Shown here piece by piece: positions 13,380 to 26,380 of a DNA stretch of 64,000 bases. Every line of letters starts with the position of its first letter. The first letter of the stretch is position 1. The stretch comes from Phoebastria nigripes. Taxonomy: Eukaryota; Chordata; Aves; Procellariiformes; Diomedeidae. The translations under genes were made by a program, and so were the position numbers. Location: NCBI GenBank assembly GCA_035582835.1, contig JAYKAV010000933.1, positions 822,817-886,816 on the forward strand, read 5' to 3'. The notes beneath the pieces are model-generated. The model worked only from the letters and a program-made list of their open reading frames with translations. It ran no database searches and was not told the DNA's origin.

Positions 13380-13864
13380 GCAGCATCTGGAAAAAAGCAG
13401 GGAAAGGCATTGCAGGATGTACAGTCCTTCAAGAAGACAGCCCCAAGATCACAGAAACCACCCTGCTCAGTGGGACTGGAAAGCAGCTGAGATGGACACA
13501 TGCTCGGCCACCTCACCTTGCAGGAACCAACATGGGGATAGAGCTGCCANTTAAATCCAGACTACTTTGTGACAGCCTGTCATCCAGGTCATAAAAAGGA
13601 AAAGGCAGCGTGCCGTTTGCCTGGCAGCATTAGTCCCGTGGAGAGCACCACGTGTTGTTGTCCAAACAATGTAATTGTAGGTCACCTGCATTGCAAGCAA
13701 CGAGAGTGGAAGCAGAGATGGAGGTAACTCTNTCTTCAGAGAACATTTGGGCTTTATTAACACAGCTAGCTGTCCCCCCCTGAGGTGCCCATCCAGGGTT
13801 AGGAAGAGGCAGGACAAATTTCAGAAGAAAAACTGCAGCCAGCAGCCTCACCGGGGCTCGGGAA

Positions 13865-13945
13865 GGGTGGGGGGGGTGGCGGGGGGCGGCGGGGGGCACC
13901 TTCTCTGCCTACACTCAGAGCCTTTGGTCTCCTCCCCCCCCCCCC
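13865..13945 (+). repeat. G-run cluster followed by a C12 run
   Basis: At 13,865-13,896 the plus strand has G runs of 3, 8, 6 and 6 bases separated by one to four bases, which fits a G-quadruplex. About 37 bp later, at 13,934-13,945, is an uninterrupted run of 12 C. The two blocks can pair with each other or fold separately. Confidence 0.75.
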
Positions 13946-16754
13946 GCAAGCCCAGCGCTCAGACCTGGTGCACCCCTGGCAGTGACAGCTCTCACCCTTA
14001 GCAGTTCAAATTCCTGCCCAACACCACCTTTGACAACCAACCACCAATTTAACCACCAGACATCAGGGTAGGGCTTCTCCTGCTGGTGCCTATTCATGCC
14101 ACCCCAAGCTGATGATGGGTCCTGACACATTAGCCCATCACCATTACACCCAATGCATTAACAGCTACCNGGTGGCAGACAGGTCGCTGGCAATCCACAC
14201 TCATTTTAACGTTTTGTGACCTAGATAAGAGCGGCTCCAGTTCTTCCGATCCATGCAAGCATCCCTGTTTGAGTTTTAATTGGGATATTACTGGTTAACA
14301 TGGAATAAAGACGTTCAGACAAACAGCATCCCGGGGAATACCTGCAAAGGGCTGAACACCTTTTCATGTCTGCACAGCACGGCCAACCAAGGAGACCACT
14401 CATCCACGAGCAATGCTCCCCATGGGCACTACATTACAGGGTACCTGGCCCTCAGGAGGGTACGTCTGCTGGGCAGGACAGCAGCTCCATGGAGAGGTGT
14501 TTGGGTCCCAGGGTGGCTGATGGACACCCCGAGGTCAGCTCTGGGGTATTAATCTCCGCTTCTTTGCTCAAATCCAAACTCTATCTGGTTGGATGAGCAG
14601 GACAAGAAAATGCTTTTAAGTGTCACGCTGTAGCTGAGCCGCTCGCTGTCTTCCTGTCCACATGCAGTGGAGTGATCCCGCCTGTTATCTGCGTGGATCA
14701 CTTGCTCGAGCCTTACAAAGGGAGGAACATCCAGGGACAAGACCATGGAGGAGCTGGGCAGATTCTTCCCAGGGTGAGGGGCGGAGGTAAAAACAACAGG
14801 TTTGCTCTTGCTGATGGAAGCACCTTGTTTGGCCTTTACCTGTTATTCATACTAAAACACTGAAGGAGTGTTTGCCCGTCATTAGTAACAGAGTACAAGA
14901 TTGCAAAAACAGGAGCTTTGGATGGGTTTCAACAACAGCAGGGGAACCGGCAAGCAAAAGTCACCAGCTTTCCAAAGGTATGTCTTTCTTCTCAGAGACC
15001 CATCACCAGAGCAGACCAAGCAGGTCCAAAGGCTCATCATTCCCCAAGTTATCACCCACGCCACAAAACACAAATTCATGGCTTGCCTGTGGCACCTACC
15101 AAACGTACCGAGAGAGCTGTCCCTGTGGCGAGAGCTGCACTAAAATTTAACCCCCATGACCTTGTGACGTGGTGAAACTACCAAAATGACAGCTTTGCCC
15201 TCTTGGCTGGGTTGGAAAGACGTGTCTGTCTGTCCCTGGCAGGCAGCAGCTCCTTCCATCGTGCTGTGGTGAGCAGGGAATACCAAAGCTTCAAGAGCAA
15301 CCTCTGAGCTGTTCCACTCACTCATCCTAGAAAAGCCTTAATATTGGCACAACAGCCAAGACAAGATTTTGTACTTTTGAGTTCCGATTCTTTAGCCCCA
15401 TCGCAGCTGTTATAAATTTAATTGAGACTAAAACAAAAGCGCAGCATTATTTGGCAGGGCTCGAAAAGCAGTCGCTGGAAATAACTACATCAAGACCAGT
15501 ACATTAAAGTGCATCCTTTCAAGCTTTGTTCAGCAGAGTAATATTTGTTATTGAAAAGAAAAATCACTGCTTTTGGTTTCAGCTGCCTTACACGGAGGCT
15601 GCAATGGAANCTGGAAGTTGGCTGCAGCGGGAGGGAGGCTAAACATGGGCTTAGCAAGGAACAGTTTCACAAGTTGAAGTTTGGAGCAGCATTTTCAACT
15701 TCAAACTGAGATGGGAATAACTAAGCACAGATTTTAGCCCAGTATCTGCATATCACCAGACTCTCCTGATGGAGAGCAAGTGGCAGGTAAGACTTCATTA
15801 CAAGCTGGCAACCCCGGCACTCAGCTCCACGGGGGCAGGCACGCCAGCCAGCAGAAAGCAAGAAGGCAGCATCTCTCAGAGGCAGCATCTAATATTTCAT
15901 CAGACAAAACCTACGAGTCTCCAATTATGCAACAATTAAGTGCTCAGGGGGCTGTGAAGTACGACAGTCTGGGCGTCAAGAGCGCAAATTCATTTTTCCC
16001 TGTAAGCGGCACTTCGAGAGCTCTCCCCCCACGCCAGCCCCCCCAGCACTCCTCTTCCATCGCGCAACTGCTCAGCTTATCCAAGTAACAAATTTCAATG
16101 TCTTATTACCGTGTCAGTTGTTATAACCAAATCCCGACGTTAACAGGGCATTTACTGCTTATATGCCAGCCAGCTCACAGCATCTTTCGCTGCTTTACCT
16201 AGGGGCAGTGATCATACCTACAAGCTCTCACAGAAATCTGGTATCTCCCTTTTAAGTCTGGTAGGGAAAAAACAAACTCTCCCCTGTGCTCCTCTGCATA
16301 ACCCTCCCACATGTCCCTCTGCAAACACACACTGGTTTGATGTATATTTAATTTTCTTGTTGTACATCAGGGAAAGAAGAGAGGCTAGCTCTTAGGAGCT
16401 AAAATTAAACTGCTTTTTGGGGTGGAGAGAGATCCTGGGATTGGATGCCGTTGCTACTTTTTCCCATAACTATGTTATCTCACAGCAGAACAGCTCTCTC
16501 CTTTCAGGATCCCAAGTCATTTAAAGAAGACACCTCTGTGTTATTCCCCATCTAAGGACAAGACTAGGCTTCAGCAAAGTTGTTCAGCTTTCTACAGGCA
16601 CAGACTGAAAACACACATCAATACATGTTGCTCCTCGATACGCGTGTTCCAGTCCTTCAGGAACCAAACTACTAATATTCACAGATTAGGTCTTTTTTGC
16701 AAAGCTATTCCAAGATTACCAGGAGGTGGATCCTCACTTATCACTTAGCTGTGA

Positions 16755-16769
16755 TTTTTTTTTTTTTTT
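16755..16769 (+). repeat. Poly(T) tract, 15 bp
   Basis: Homopolymer about 250 bp from the NECAB2 microexon. It reads as poly(A) on the gene strand and lies downstream of the exon, so it is not the acceptor pyrimidine tract. Confidence 0.8.
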
Positions 16770-17018
16770 AACATTCTTTTTTATGAAATTACCCCAAACC
16801 TGGCGGATCTCGCCATGCCAACCTGCATGCTAGTATCACGTCTGCTCTAAGAATATATCGCCAAAGAAACAACAAAACCTTTCACGAGGCTTAAACAGTA
16901 TCAGCATCAGAGCCAAAAAACTGAACGACATTTAAACAGTTAGATGTTACCATCTGGAAAAATGGTAATTTGACAAAAGTGCAATCAAAAAATGTGAAAT
17001 ATGAATGTACAGACTTAC

Positions 17019-17043
17019 CATTTTTGTCAGCTCTTCTGAAAAT
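17019..17043 (-). CDS. NECAB2: NECAB2 exon 2 (25-nt microexon; start of the first EF-hand)
   Basis: The minus strand reads IFRRADKN plus one base of the next codon. The flanks are a consensus acceptor (CTTTCTAG, preceded by a CT-repeat pyrimidine tract) and a consensus donor (GTAAGT). Exon 1 ends in phase 0 with ...SVILD, so the join gives [13 protein letters not shown]. That is the segment leading into the first EF-hand of NECAB proteins; mammalian NECAB2 has [22 protein letters not shown] from memory. Phase, splice sites and sequence all agree, so the call is strong despite the length. The calcium loop (DKNDDGKLS) would be completed by exon 3, which is outside the window. Confidence 0.92.
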
Positions 17044-17545
17044 CTAGAAAGAGAGAGAGAAACTTTTTTACTACGTTGTTCGACTTGAAGGGGTTTTGGT
17101 TTCAGTGAAGCCCTTAGCACCAGGACCATGTTCGATGCCACGCGCAGGGCAGGGCCACGTGCCCCAGCCCCCGACGAGCCGATTCAGGTGCTTTACTGAG
17201 CTCACCCTTCCCAAGACCCAGCCCATCACCCCCAGACCCACACGATGGACAACCACCTCCGGGAGAGAGTATCAACAAGTTTGGCTTTGGAATAACCAGT
17301 GGAAAAGGAGCTAACTAGCAAAATAAAGAGAACACAAAATGCTTCCAGCAGTTCATTTATTTCCCATCTCCCTTGCAGAAGAAAGCCGAAAACATGGATC
17401 CAACACAAGAAAAAAAGAAAAAAACATTAAAAAAAAAAATTACAACAGCTGTGCAGCCAGCCCAGCCAATTTCTCTAGCATCAATAATATCTCTTAAACC
17501 AAGTTTCACAGTTCTGCACTTCTGAAACAAATTATTTACAAATTC

Positions 17546-17577
<32 letters not shown>
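17546..17577 (+). repeat. T13-A19 tract
   Basis: Thirteen T are followed directly by nineteen A, giving an inverted homopolymer that can self-pair. It lies about 500 bp upstream, in gene orientation, of the NECAB2 microexon. Confidence 0.85.
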
Positions 17578-17578
<1 letters not shown>

Positions 17579-20500
17579 TTTCCTTCATGGGCAGGAGATT
17601 ATATTTAGACTTAACACTACAGTATGGAGGAACAGCCCACAGAGAGGAATCAGATAGCCCTTTCAGAAGGAGGGGGGGAATCAATCATCGCAGTAACATG
17701 TAATACAGTAGAATTTGCCAGGGAGAAAGACAGCAGAAACTACTGCTATTTTTCTGACTAGTCTCATCTTAGGAATAGTCCCCTGACAGAATTCAATTAA
17801 TAGCAAAAAGTTTGTGCAAAGGCTGAAATCTTATAGGTTACTGCCAAAAATGGCTGCTAGCACAGGTTTAGCCATAAATTACCAAAAAATTAACACGCTC
17901 AAACCGGGCAGAAAAGGGAAAACGTTCTCATCATCTCTTCAGACCTGACCCTATTAATTTGAGCANGAGCAGAGATTTTTGCCTGTACAAAGAAATTTCC
18001 CCGCGGAGGGAATAAAAGCACCAGCAGGACAGATCAGAGTCAGCCATAAAACAGAATCTCTTATTTTCTGGGTCATAAAATCATTGCCAAAAAAATATCA
18101 GAAGAGAAACTGCTGCACAAAACAAGAAACCCAAGAGACAAACTGAATTGCAGAATGTGCTATTTAAGTGAATATGGCTTAATTAAGGAACATTAATCAT
18201 TCTTTTGCCCAAAGTTCTTCCTAGGCTGCACAGGGCAAAGTCAAAGCTGGACTTTCTGGCATACTTCAGCAGAGGCAAACCCCCTCTGCTTAAGCCAAAC
18301 CCAAATGGTGGGAGTCACCGAGTCCCAGCTTCAAGAGAGGATCATAAAAACCCTACAAGGATTACAGCTTGTGACCACTCCAAAATTGCTTACTTCTTGG
18401 GCTGACCGTCATTTTTTTAGAGCAATTAGAAGTTTTGGAGGAAAATCCTACACGTCTCCATACTTACAGACTTCTGTGAGGTTAACCATGGGTTTTGAAG
18501 GACTGGCCAGTCATGGCTTGTCTGTGCGAAGTAAGAATAAAGCCAGCCAGGACAAGCAGGACCCCAGCCAGCCCCGTGGCTTCGGCACACATCACCCAGC
18601 CATGCGCAACACACCCTGCCCAGAGCACAAAACATTCCTCTTCTCCCCAACTTCTCGTTCCCCATGAGCACCTCCAGACCAGGCACTTTTCTTTCTAGAT
18701 GCTGATTATTTCTGGGTTTTTTGTTTCACCGCCACATTCTTCTATTACTGTTCCCACTGCTTTGAAACAAAAGACATTACATCAAGTCTAACACAGAAGC
18801 AGCAATGTCTATTTTAAGGTCCTGTGGGAGATCGCCACCCCGCTAAGCACAACTGTCAGAGGGAGAACGGGAAGGCAAAAACAATAGGTAAAATGCAGCT
18901 TAAAGTGGGAGAAAGGCTCAATCTGCAGCGTTCTACTCTGTGGAGCCACCAACCTTGCAATGAACTCTCAGAGCAAGAGGGAAAGAAAAATAAATAATTA
19001 GGAAATGGAAGAAATGTTAAGAAATGGAAGTATTTATGTCCAGCTTCACTAAGTGAACTTTTTAGGGCTTTAACTCCCCCAGATACTCCTAGAAGGTATG
19101 ACTATTTGTAAATGAACAGGTTGATGGAAGATCACATTAGCTCTGCTCCCTACCAAGGTTTATTCTACAGGACCAAGCTGTTTAGTTTTTATTGCTAACG
19201 AGCAAGATTTATTCTTCCAACTTAATTGGACCACCTCAAATTTGCACACGCAAAAAAAATTTAAAACAGGACACCCGGAGGGAAAGCAATTTAAGATGAA
19301 GTCATCTGTCAACACAGACAGGCAGTACATCAAGGTATGAACACTGGAATGAGCATCAGGAGGCTGATAAAGACATAATATACTCCCTGATAGCTTGGTA
19401 ATGCTGCCAAAAATGCTGTCTCTGTGAGGACCCACGATTTACGCTCTAGTTCAGCAAACAACAGTGCCCTCCCACACACAACCTGAAGATGCCCTCCGTG
19501 CATGTCCTGAATTAGTTGTTCCACTGCGGGAAGGATGTGGTGTGCTTTTGGTAAGGGAAAGGTGTAAGAGCTGGTGATGGAAGGGAAACTGCAGCCTCTC
19601 ACACCTCCCCTACGGACCTGTGGGGCAAAGCCCTGCGGGCAGCTCAGTGCTGGGCTCCCAAGGAACCTGGGGAAAGGAAAGCTCCAACCAGCTCCAGGAA
19701 GAAGGGAATATAAGCAAGGATGCTGCATCATCTCCGACATAGAGGCTGCAAAGCCGGTCCGCCCCACAGTCACTCTCTGCAGGCTTGCAGTAACTCCATC
19801 GGTGCTGTTCTCACTCAGCAGCGAAGTCGCTTAGACTTAGTCAAAGCAGCAGCCCTGGAGGTCTGCGAGAGTGGAGGCGATGAAATATTGATGGAGAAAC
19901 ACCCTGTCCTGCCAGGCCCTCGGTGGCAATTGGCCTCCCGCGCCTCCACCCCGGCCGAGGACCGTCCCCAGCGGCCGAGGGCTTTGCGAACAGGAGCCGG
20001 CAGCACCGCACAGCCTGACCAGGGATGTTCTTTCTGCTCCATCACCCCCAGTTCTCCAACCGTCAGGGCAACGTGCCGCTTTCAGATGGTAAATGAGAAA
20101 TTATCCAGTCCAAGAAGTACTACAGCAACCATCTCCCCCACCAGCTACGCTTTAAATCTATTAAGCAAGTCCCCTGAAGCACAGGCTAAGTCTCATGGTG
20201 AGCCCCCAGGATGCCCACAATATGAGCCAGATTAACCCATTTTAAAGGATTTACACAGGCAATGCATGCAGTTTGCTGTCTGCAGCATACTTATTCCATT
20301 TACCAGGTGTTTAGATGAATATAAACTATTTTATTTAGAGCGAGGAACCTCTGTCAAGATTTCCAATAGCTTTTTTTAAAATGTACATTTTTGCTGTGCT
20401 CTCAAATGGCTACTACAGATATTTGGCTGGCAGAAGTAAGCAATTCAAAACACTAGTGGTAATAATAAACTTGAAAAAAATTGATGGTTTCAAATTTAAA

Positions 20501-23120
20501 CATTCAGCTCTGCCTTCTCAAAGCTCCTGGGTGGGAATGTGCGACATCGGAGGCTGCTTAATGGAGGTTTTCTCGGCAATTTTACTAAATTCACACAAGC
20601 ACTCCCCTAACGAGCCTAAGAATTATTATAGGGTTTCTAGAGTTTATTATCCCTTCAGCAGGTTAATATGATGTTGATTTAAAATAGAGTGCAACACAGC
20701 TAGAATTTTGTTTACCATCACAATCTTGGTGCAGAATCGAGGACAAACAAGAGCTAGGTCTCCTGGGTGCAGAAAGCCTATGGATGAGAAAGCATCCAGA
20801 TACACAGATATACATAAAAACCCAATTAATCTGTTCACTATGTTCCTACATTCCTATTCTTCCTTTCTATTCCTCTCCCTACAAGTCTCGACACCTCATT
20901 TAGAGCTGAGACAAGGTTTTATATCAGGTATGGCCTTTAGCTCTCCAACCCAAGGCACCGGTAGGAATTTCGTCTCCTGCAGTCTCTCTATGTTGCTCTT
21001 TCCAGTACTAATGCAAGAAAACAATGACCCGAAGCTTTGTCACTTTGGATTACATCGTTAGACATCGTCAGGCTAACAACCTTTCCCTTTGCAGGAGAAA
21101 GGTTTGATTTTGGTGTTTCAGTAAGAAATATGCCATTGGTGTGGAAATATTGCCCCATCCAGAGCGGCTCCCCCTCCAAAGCAAGGCTCCCCAAGAGAAG
21201 AGCAGTTAACACCATACTCTAGCCTCTCCTTTCGCTCTTACCTTCTCAGACTTTACCTAGCTGTCCTAAATAAAAGTTGTACGAGACAGGCAAGCATTGC
21301 ATTAGATGTTACCACGTTCACAGGACTAGAAGGTACTTTTCCATAAACGCCAGCCCTGGATGCAGCTCTATTTCAAGCGCCTGCTTACGAAGCCCTGAAG
21401 AGCAGAAGAGAAAGGATGAACTTTTTTGTTTGCTTATGTACTTTGCAGTGAGCAATCCCTGAATGCACAGAGCCCAGCCGGCCCCTGCCCCTGCTTTCCA
21501 GCCGTGCCCTGCCGACATGACTTGAAAACAAAGCTTTTAGAGCCTTCCCATTTCACTTGGAGAAGTGAGAAGGTAAACAAGGACACAAGAAGGAGAGTGA
21601 ATCAACCTTAAAAGAAAAAAAGCAGAAGGAAAAAGGTCAAAGCAGAAGGGGATTGAGAAGGGATTCCTGTGGCTGCGATAGCTTTGCTACTTAGGGCTGC
21701 ACTGGAAGTTGCATCATTGACAAAACAGTTGGAAAACTGTACCAGTTCTTGGATCTACACTTGGAAATGCACCCTTGGCACAAACCAAATTCTCTATCTT
21801 CTATTCAAACACTTCACTCAATCCCACGGGGCTGAAGAAGTGCAAATCAGATTTGGCCACGTAAGAGAAGGTGCAAGAGAAGCCATAAGCAGGAGAGCTG
21901 GATTTGAAATTATCTTTCTGACCCTGTCAAAGAAGGAAAGAGGCAGATAAGGGTCAAAATTAGTTTTCAGCAAAAGACAGAGCAGATCAAACAAAAAGCT
22001 TCACCTGACCCAAAATGAATGGCACTGCTTTCTTCAGAGGCATTTAAAATAAAGCCAAAAAGCAAGGAATTTAGTCACTATTGGCAAAGCCAGAAAGGCG
22101 GCAGAGATGTCACCACCCCTTGGAGCGCACAGTCCTGCCACGGGGATGCTCACCCATACCCAAGACTGACTCTTATTTTAGGTGCCAAGCAGGAGACAAG
22201 CTCTTTCAACTGGCTCTCCCTGGTGTAAACCAGACAGCACCCCTCTGCCTGCAGCCGCTGTGGCTGACCAGGTCTTACACGAGCTGGAGTTCACACTCCT
22301 GCTGTCAACACGCGTTTTTGACAGTGACACGAAGGCAGGAAGAGACGAGTGAGGACAGTCGGTAAGTCAGCACTGAAGTACTCCCAGACAGAGCAATACC
22401 TTTCTAGACATTTCCCATGCCTTGGGAGCCATCCACCTCAGCTCTATATTGCATGTGGACTCATTCACACTCAGCAAATATGACCTGATATAGGCTTACC
22501 CCCACACACACTATATTCTCCCTTTCATAAGTCTTGTGACATTTACGGATTTGTTCTGGACTGGAAGTGCCACCATCACCACATGTGGATTCGAGCAGCA
22601 CCGTGACAGTTTCAGCTTCCTTTTAATAAAGGGGTTTTGTCCTTAGGGATGCAGACAAGAAGCTCAGAGCCTTTGGAGAGCATCTTCAAGCAGCCCAGAG
22701 GGCAGATAGAGAATGTAGCATTACCATGATCGCGTATCATAAGCTGTGCATAGCCACTAGTTATCTACAGCAAATTAAACATGCTGCCAACCCTGAGCAT
22801 TTGGCTCTTGCAGACAGAGCAGCCATGTGCGATCCAGACCCACGGAGCAAACACCCAGAGGCGAACACCTAAGGGCAAGCACAGGACTGGTACAGACCCT
22901 TTGCTCAACCCCAACCCCTTATGCTGATTTGACCGACCTTGTAAGAGGTGACCATTAAATGCAAAGTGATGTTTTCCAGGTTCCTAGAGTGACTCCGCTT
23001 GATCTACTACCACCACTGAAGAGCATCTATTGCTCCCTAGTTTTACCTGCTGCCTATTTTAGGCAACTTAAATATCTTCATTCGTTTGTACAAAGGGTTT
23101 AGTTAATCTGCAGTTTTAGC

Positions 23121-23155
23121 CCCCTCCCCCCACCCCCCCTTTTTTTTTTTTTTTT
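23121..23155 (+). repeat. C-rich block followed by T16
   Basis: The plus strand has C runs broken by single T and A, then 16 T. On the NECAB2 strand this is A16 followed by G runs that could form a quadruplex. Confidence 0.75.
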
Positions 23156-24365
23156 ACATACTCTGAAATCTGTGATTTTGAGCTGAACTAGTAAACCTTA
23201 TTCAACCTTTTTAATTGTTTACCTAAAAGGACACGAGCAAAATAAAAGAAAAATACTGAAAACAGCCCTAAGTTAAGATTCATCCTCCAATTGGCAGTAG
23301 CCAGGCTGATGGTAGAAGACATCTAACCCCCTTGTTGGATTTCGTTCTTCCTCAGCCCTCAGTTTTGCCCCACAACACCACAGTTTTGTTTCTTTGGTGG
23401 AAAGGCCGTAGGGAACTTCATACTGACCCCACCAGCCACCCTCATGGTCTGGAGGAATCAAAACAAGCATGTTGGGGACAGTTGAGTCAAAAGAAAGCCA
23501 GAACAGAAGAGGAAGAAAAAGTAACCAAGGTACCATTAGCGTCAGAGCCACCTTATCTAATTCATAGCCAAAACCAAGCTTAACCCTCCTTCCCCAGCCC
23601 CCGATGAACTGCCTACACAGCACACCAGCTTATGCGAACGTGTTAGTTAGATATAAAGTCTTACAGGTCTTTCACTTCATCCCCACCCACCGAGGAGCTG
23701 CACTGCTGCGTGGCTGGGACTCGCTGCTTCCCCAGCACATCCACGCAATGCGAGAACGTGAATGAGTTAATTGGAAAATATGTTCTCATCCCTGAGAATT
23801 CAGTGGGATCTTTGTTACTTTCCTGCTAATGTGTGAAAATTAACCTAAATGCGTGTTCCTGTGTTTAAACTCTTCGGATGAAAGCGGGGTCTCGCAGTGC
23901 ACTTGAAGAGCCGCCTGTTACAGCGAAACCACAGCTTCGTTGACGTTTCTATTGTAACTGGAGAAAAAGGAGAAAAGCAAGGAAGGAGGAAAAAAAACCC
24001 CAAACCCTCAAACCTTATATTTTCAGCATTCATTTCTACTTCCAGCAGGTGAGAAAGGGCTCCCAGTCCCATTGTGAAAGGGACAAAGGATCAGGAGCTG
24101 CACACCCAGCTCTATCGTATTTCCCACCGTTAAGCCATTCTGAAAGTTCATGGCTCATTTTCCCAGCTCAAACCTCAAAGTGGAGGGAAAAAAAAAAAAA
24201 AGTCCATTTAAAGATGGTAAAGTTGAACAGATACTATACTATTTTGGTGGAAAAACAGTCCTAACTCAAGAACCTCTTATATAAACTTAACATTGCTTCC
24301 CAACTGCATTTATGCTCCGAAGCCCAGATTCCAGACTGTTGTAAAATTTTGGTAAGTTCAGGGCA

Positions 24366-24368
<3 letters not shown>

Positions 24369-24396
<28 letters not shown>
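24369..24396 (+). repeat. Poly(A) tract, 28 bp
   Basis: An A run followed by C and further short A runs, in NECAB2 intron 1. No mobile element is recognisable beside it. Confidence 0.9.
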
Positions 24397-25129
24397 CAAA
24401 AAAAACCACAAACCTAACAGAAAAAACAAACAAGTTAACTTGAAAGACATAACTTATTAGTTGCATTTGTCCTTTCAGTTTCCCCATGAAGCAGCATTTC
24501 CTACAGCCCGCAGCTGCCCACCTGCCAGCCCGTTTTACCAGGCACAACCATCCACCAAGCGCTCTCCTCTCCGAGCTGCTTTTGGCAGCTCAACAGACAC
24601 AGTCGAACTGGTTCATTCAGGGAACCGAAATGCCTATCAGCCCAGGGTGCTCAGAGATATAATGAGTTTTGGACTCACCAGCCCATCCCAATGCCTACCA
24701 GGGATGTGGTAGAAGAATCAGCAATTATTCAGAAAACGCAAGGGCTCGCCTGGAAGAGCTACTACTGCCTAACTCCGAGGAGGCTGGAGGAGAGTGTGAA
24801 TTATCCTTTACTATAGCCAGTGCCTCAGTAGCTTATTTTTGCATTCACTACATTTGTTTTAAAGCTAGGAGATAGCAAAGCTGAGGATCTATGTGATTAA
24901 TTAGATGCTGCGGAAAGACTGTGTTATTACACTGTTTGCACTCCGGTTGATTCCACCCTATTCTCCCAATTCATTTAAGTGCAAATAGCCTCGTTAGCTC
25001 CCTGATCAGGAAGTCTATAAATACCGCAGCCAGGCACTAAGCACAGCCCTGGCTGCCCCCCCAAACCTGGGTAAGGGACCCTCGGGTCCCAGGCACTCGC
25101 AGGCATCCAGGACCATGCTGCCCAGCTCC

Positions 25130-26300
25130 CAGTGCACAGACCCTCACAGCTGCAGCCCTTCAGGGACTGGGGTCCAGGACCTGGGGCAGATGCAGGACCC
25201 AGCTGCACCCCTACACCCAGCTAACCTGGGGCAACCCATGGTGCAGGACTGGGGGGTTTGCAGGACCTGGAGTCCTGCATCCCCATCCAGTCAAGCTAAT
25301 ACCAGGATTAGGGACCTACAGTGCATCCCCACCCCAGCTGGTCCAGGAGATGCAGGACCTGGGAAAGAGGCTGCAGGACCTGGGGTGCACCCCCATGCCC
25401 AGCTGGTCCAGAGGGTGCAGGAAACAGGGTGCACCCCCATGCGCAGCAAGCCCAGGGGTGCAAGATCCTGGCAAGGAGATAAAGGATACAGGCTGCATCC
25501 CCATGCCCAGCCGGTCAAAAAAAAAATGCAGGACCCGGGCTGCACCCTCATGCCCAGCCACTTTGGGGGTACAGGACTCAGGAAAGGGGATACAGGATCC
25601 AGACTGCACCCCTGTGCCCAGCGGTCTGGGAGATGTGGGACCAAAGGCACACCTTATTCCCAACTGTCCCAGGGTGTGCAAAGGGATGCAGGACCCGGAC
25701 TGCACCCCTAGTGCCCAGCCAGTCTAGGAGGTGCAAGATCTGGACAAGTGGGTACAGGACCGGGGCTGCAACCCCATGCCCAGCCAGCCCGGGGCACAGG
25801 ATCTGGAAAAGGGGTTGCCGGGGCACCCCTATGCCCAGCCAGTCCGGGAGATGCAGGACCTGGGCTGCACCCCATCCCCAACCGGCCAGGGGTGCAGGAC
25901 CCGAGGAATAACCCTGATGCCAAGCCGGTCGGGGGGTGCAGGATCCGGCAACGAGGGTGCAGGAACCGCGGTGCCCATTCAGCCTGTGGTTGCAGGATCC
26001 GGGCGAGCTGATACAGGAGCCAGGGTGCAGCTTCTTGCCCAGCCGGTCCGGGAGATGCTGGACCCGGGCACAGCCCCGCGGATGCAAAACCTGGGAAATA
26101 ACGCCGAAGCCGAGCTGGCTGGCTGGATGCAGGACCCGGGCAAAGGGATGCAGGACCCGGGCTGCACCCCCATGCCCACCCAGTCGGGGGTTGCAGGACC
26201 CGGGGTACAACCCGTCCCTAACCGCTCCAGTGGGTGCAGGACCCGAGGAATGACCCCGATGCCGAGCCGGTGCAGGACGCGGGCAGGGGGAGAGGCAGGA
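25130..26300. repeat. GC-rich composite minisatellite in NECAB2 intron 1
   Basis: A degenerate tandem array of about 1.2 kb. Recurring plus-strand words are TGCAGGACCCGGGCTGCACC and CCATGCCCAGCCGGTC, present in many diverged copies. Spacing between successive ATGCCCAGC words alternates mainly between about 43 bp and about 65 bp, because an extra ~22-bp module (GGNAAGGGGATACAGGA-like) is present in some copies. Few stop codons occur in several frames, so long spurious reading frames cross it on both strands. The array ends about 100 bp from the NECAB2 exon 1 donor site. Confidence 0.9.
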
Positions 26301-26352
26301 GCCGGCGTGCCGCCCACACCCGCCGGCCCTCGGGGTGCGGGCCGCGGGGTGC

Positions 26353-26380
26353 ATCCCCACCCCACCCCCCCCCCCGCCCG
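26353..26380 (-). other. G-rich block just downstream of the NECAB2 exon 1 donor
   Basis: On the minus strand, from about 20 nt past the GTGAGT donor, there are G runs of 3, 11, 4 and 4 separated by single bases. This is a strong G-quadruplex pattern, and intronic G runs near a donor are known splicing-enhancer signals. Function here is inferred from position only. Confidence 0.6.

Larger units (their letters stand above)
1..17018 (-). other. NECAB2: NECAB2 intron 2, 5' part (runs off the left edge)
   Basis: This stretch lies downstream of the 25-nt exon 2. I looked on the minus strand for the next expected coding segment ([10 protein letters not shown], then the second EF-hand and the LCEYFS/LGEYENVL segment) and found no matching codons flanked by splice sites. 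Intron 2 therefore probably covers at least 17 kb and exon 3 lies outside the window. Short ORFs here on both strands show no family resemblance. The stretch holds an endogenous retrovirus remnant (5,086-5,816), homopolymer tracts, a G-rich/C-rich pair near 13.9 kb and a candidate regulatory patch near 11.5 kb. Absence of exon 3 rests on reading by eye, so a diverged exon could have been missed. Confidence 0.6.

Noticed and set aside
19720..20235. 171-codon plus-strand open frame
   Set aside because: Composition follows local GC content, there is no recognisable family or exon structure, and it lies inside NECAB2 intron 1.
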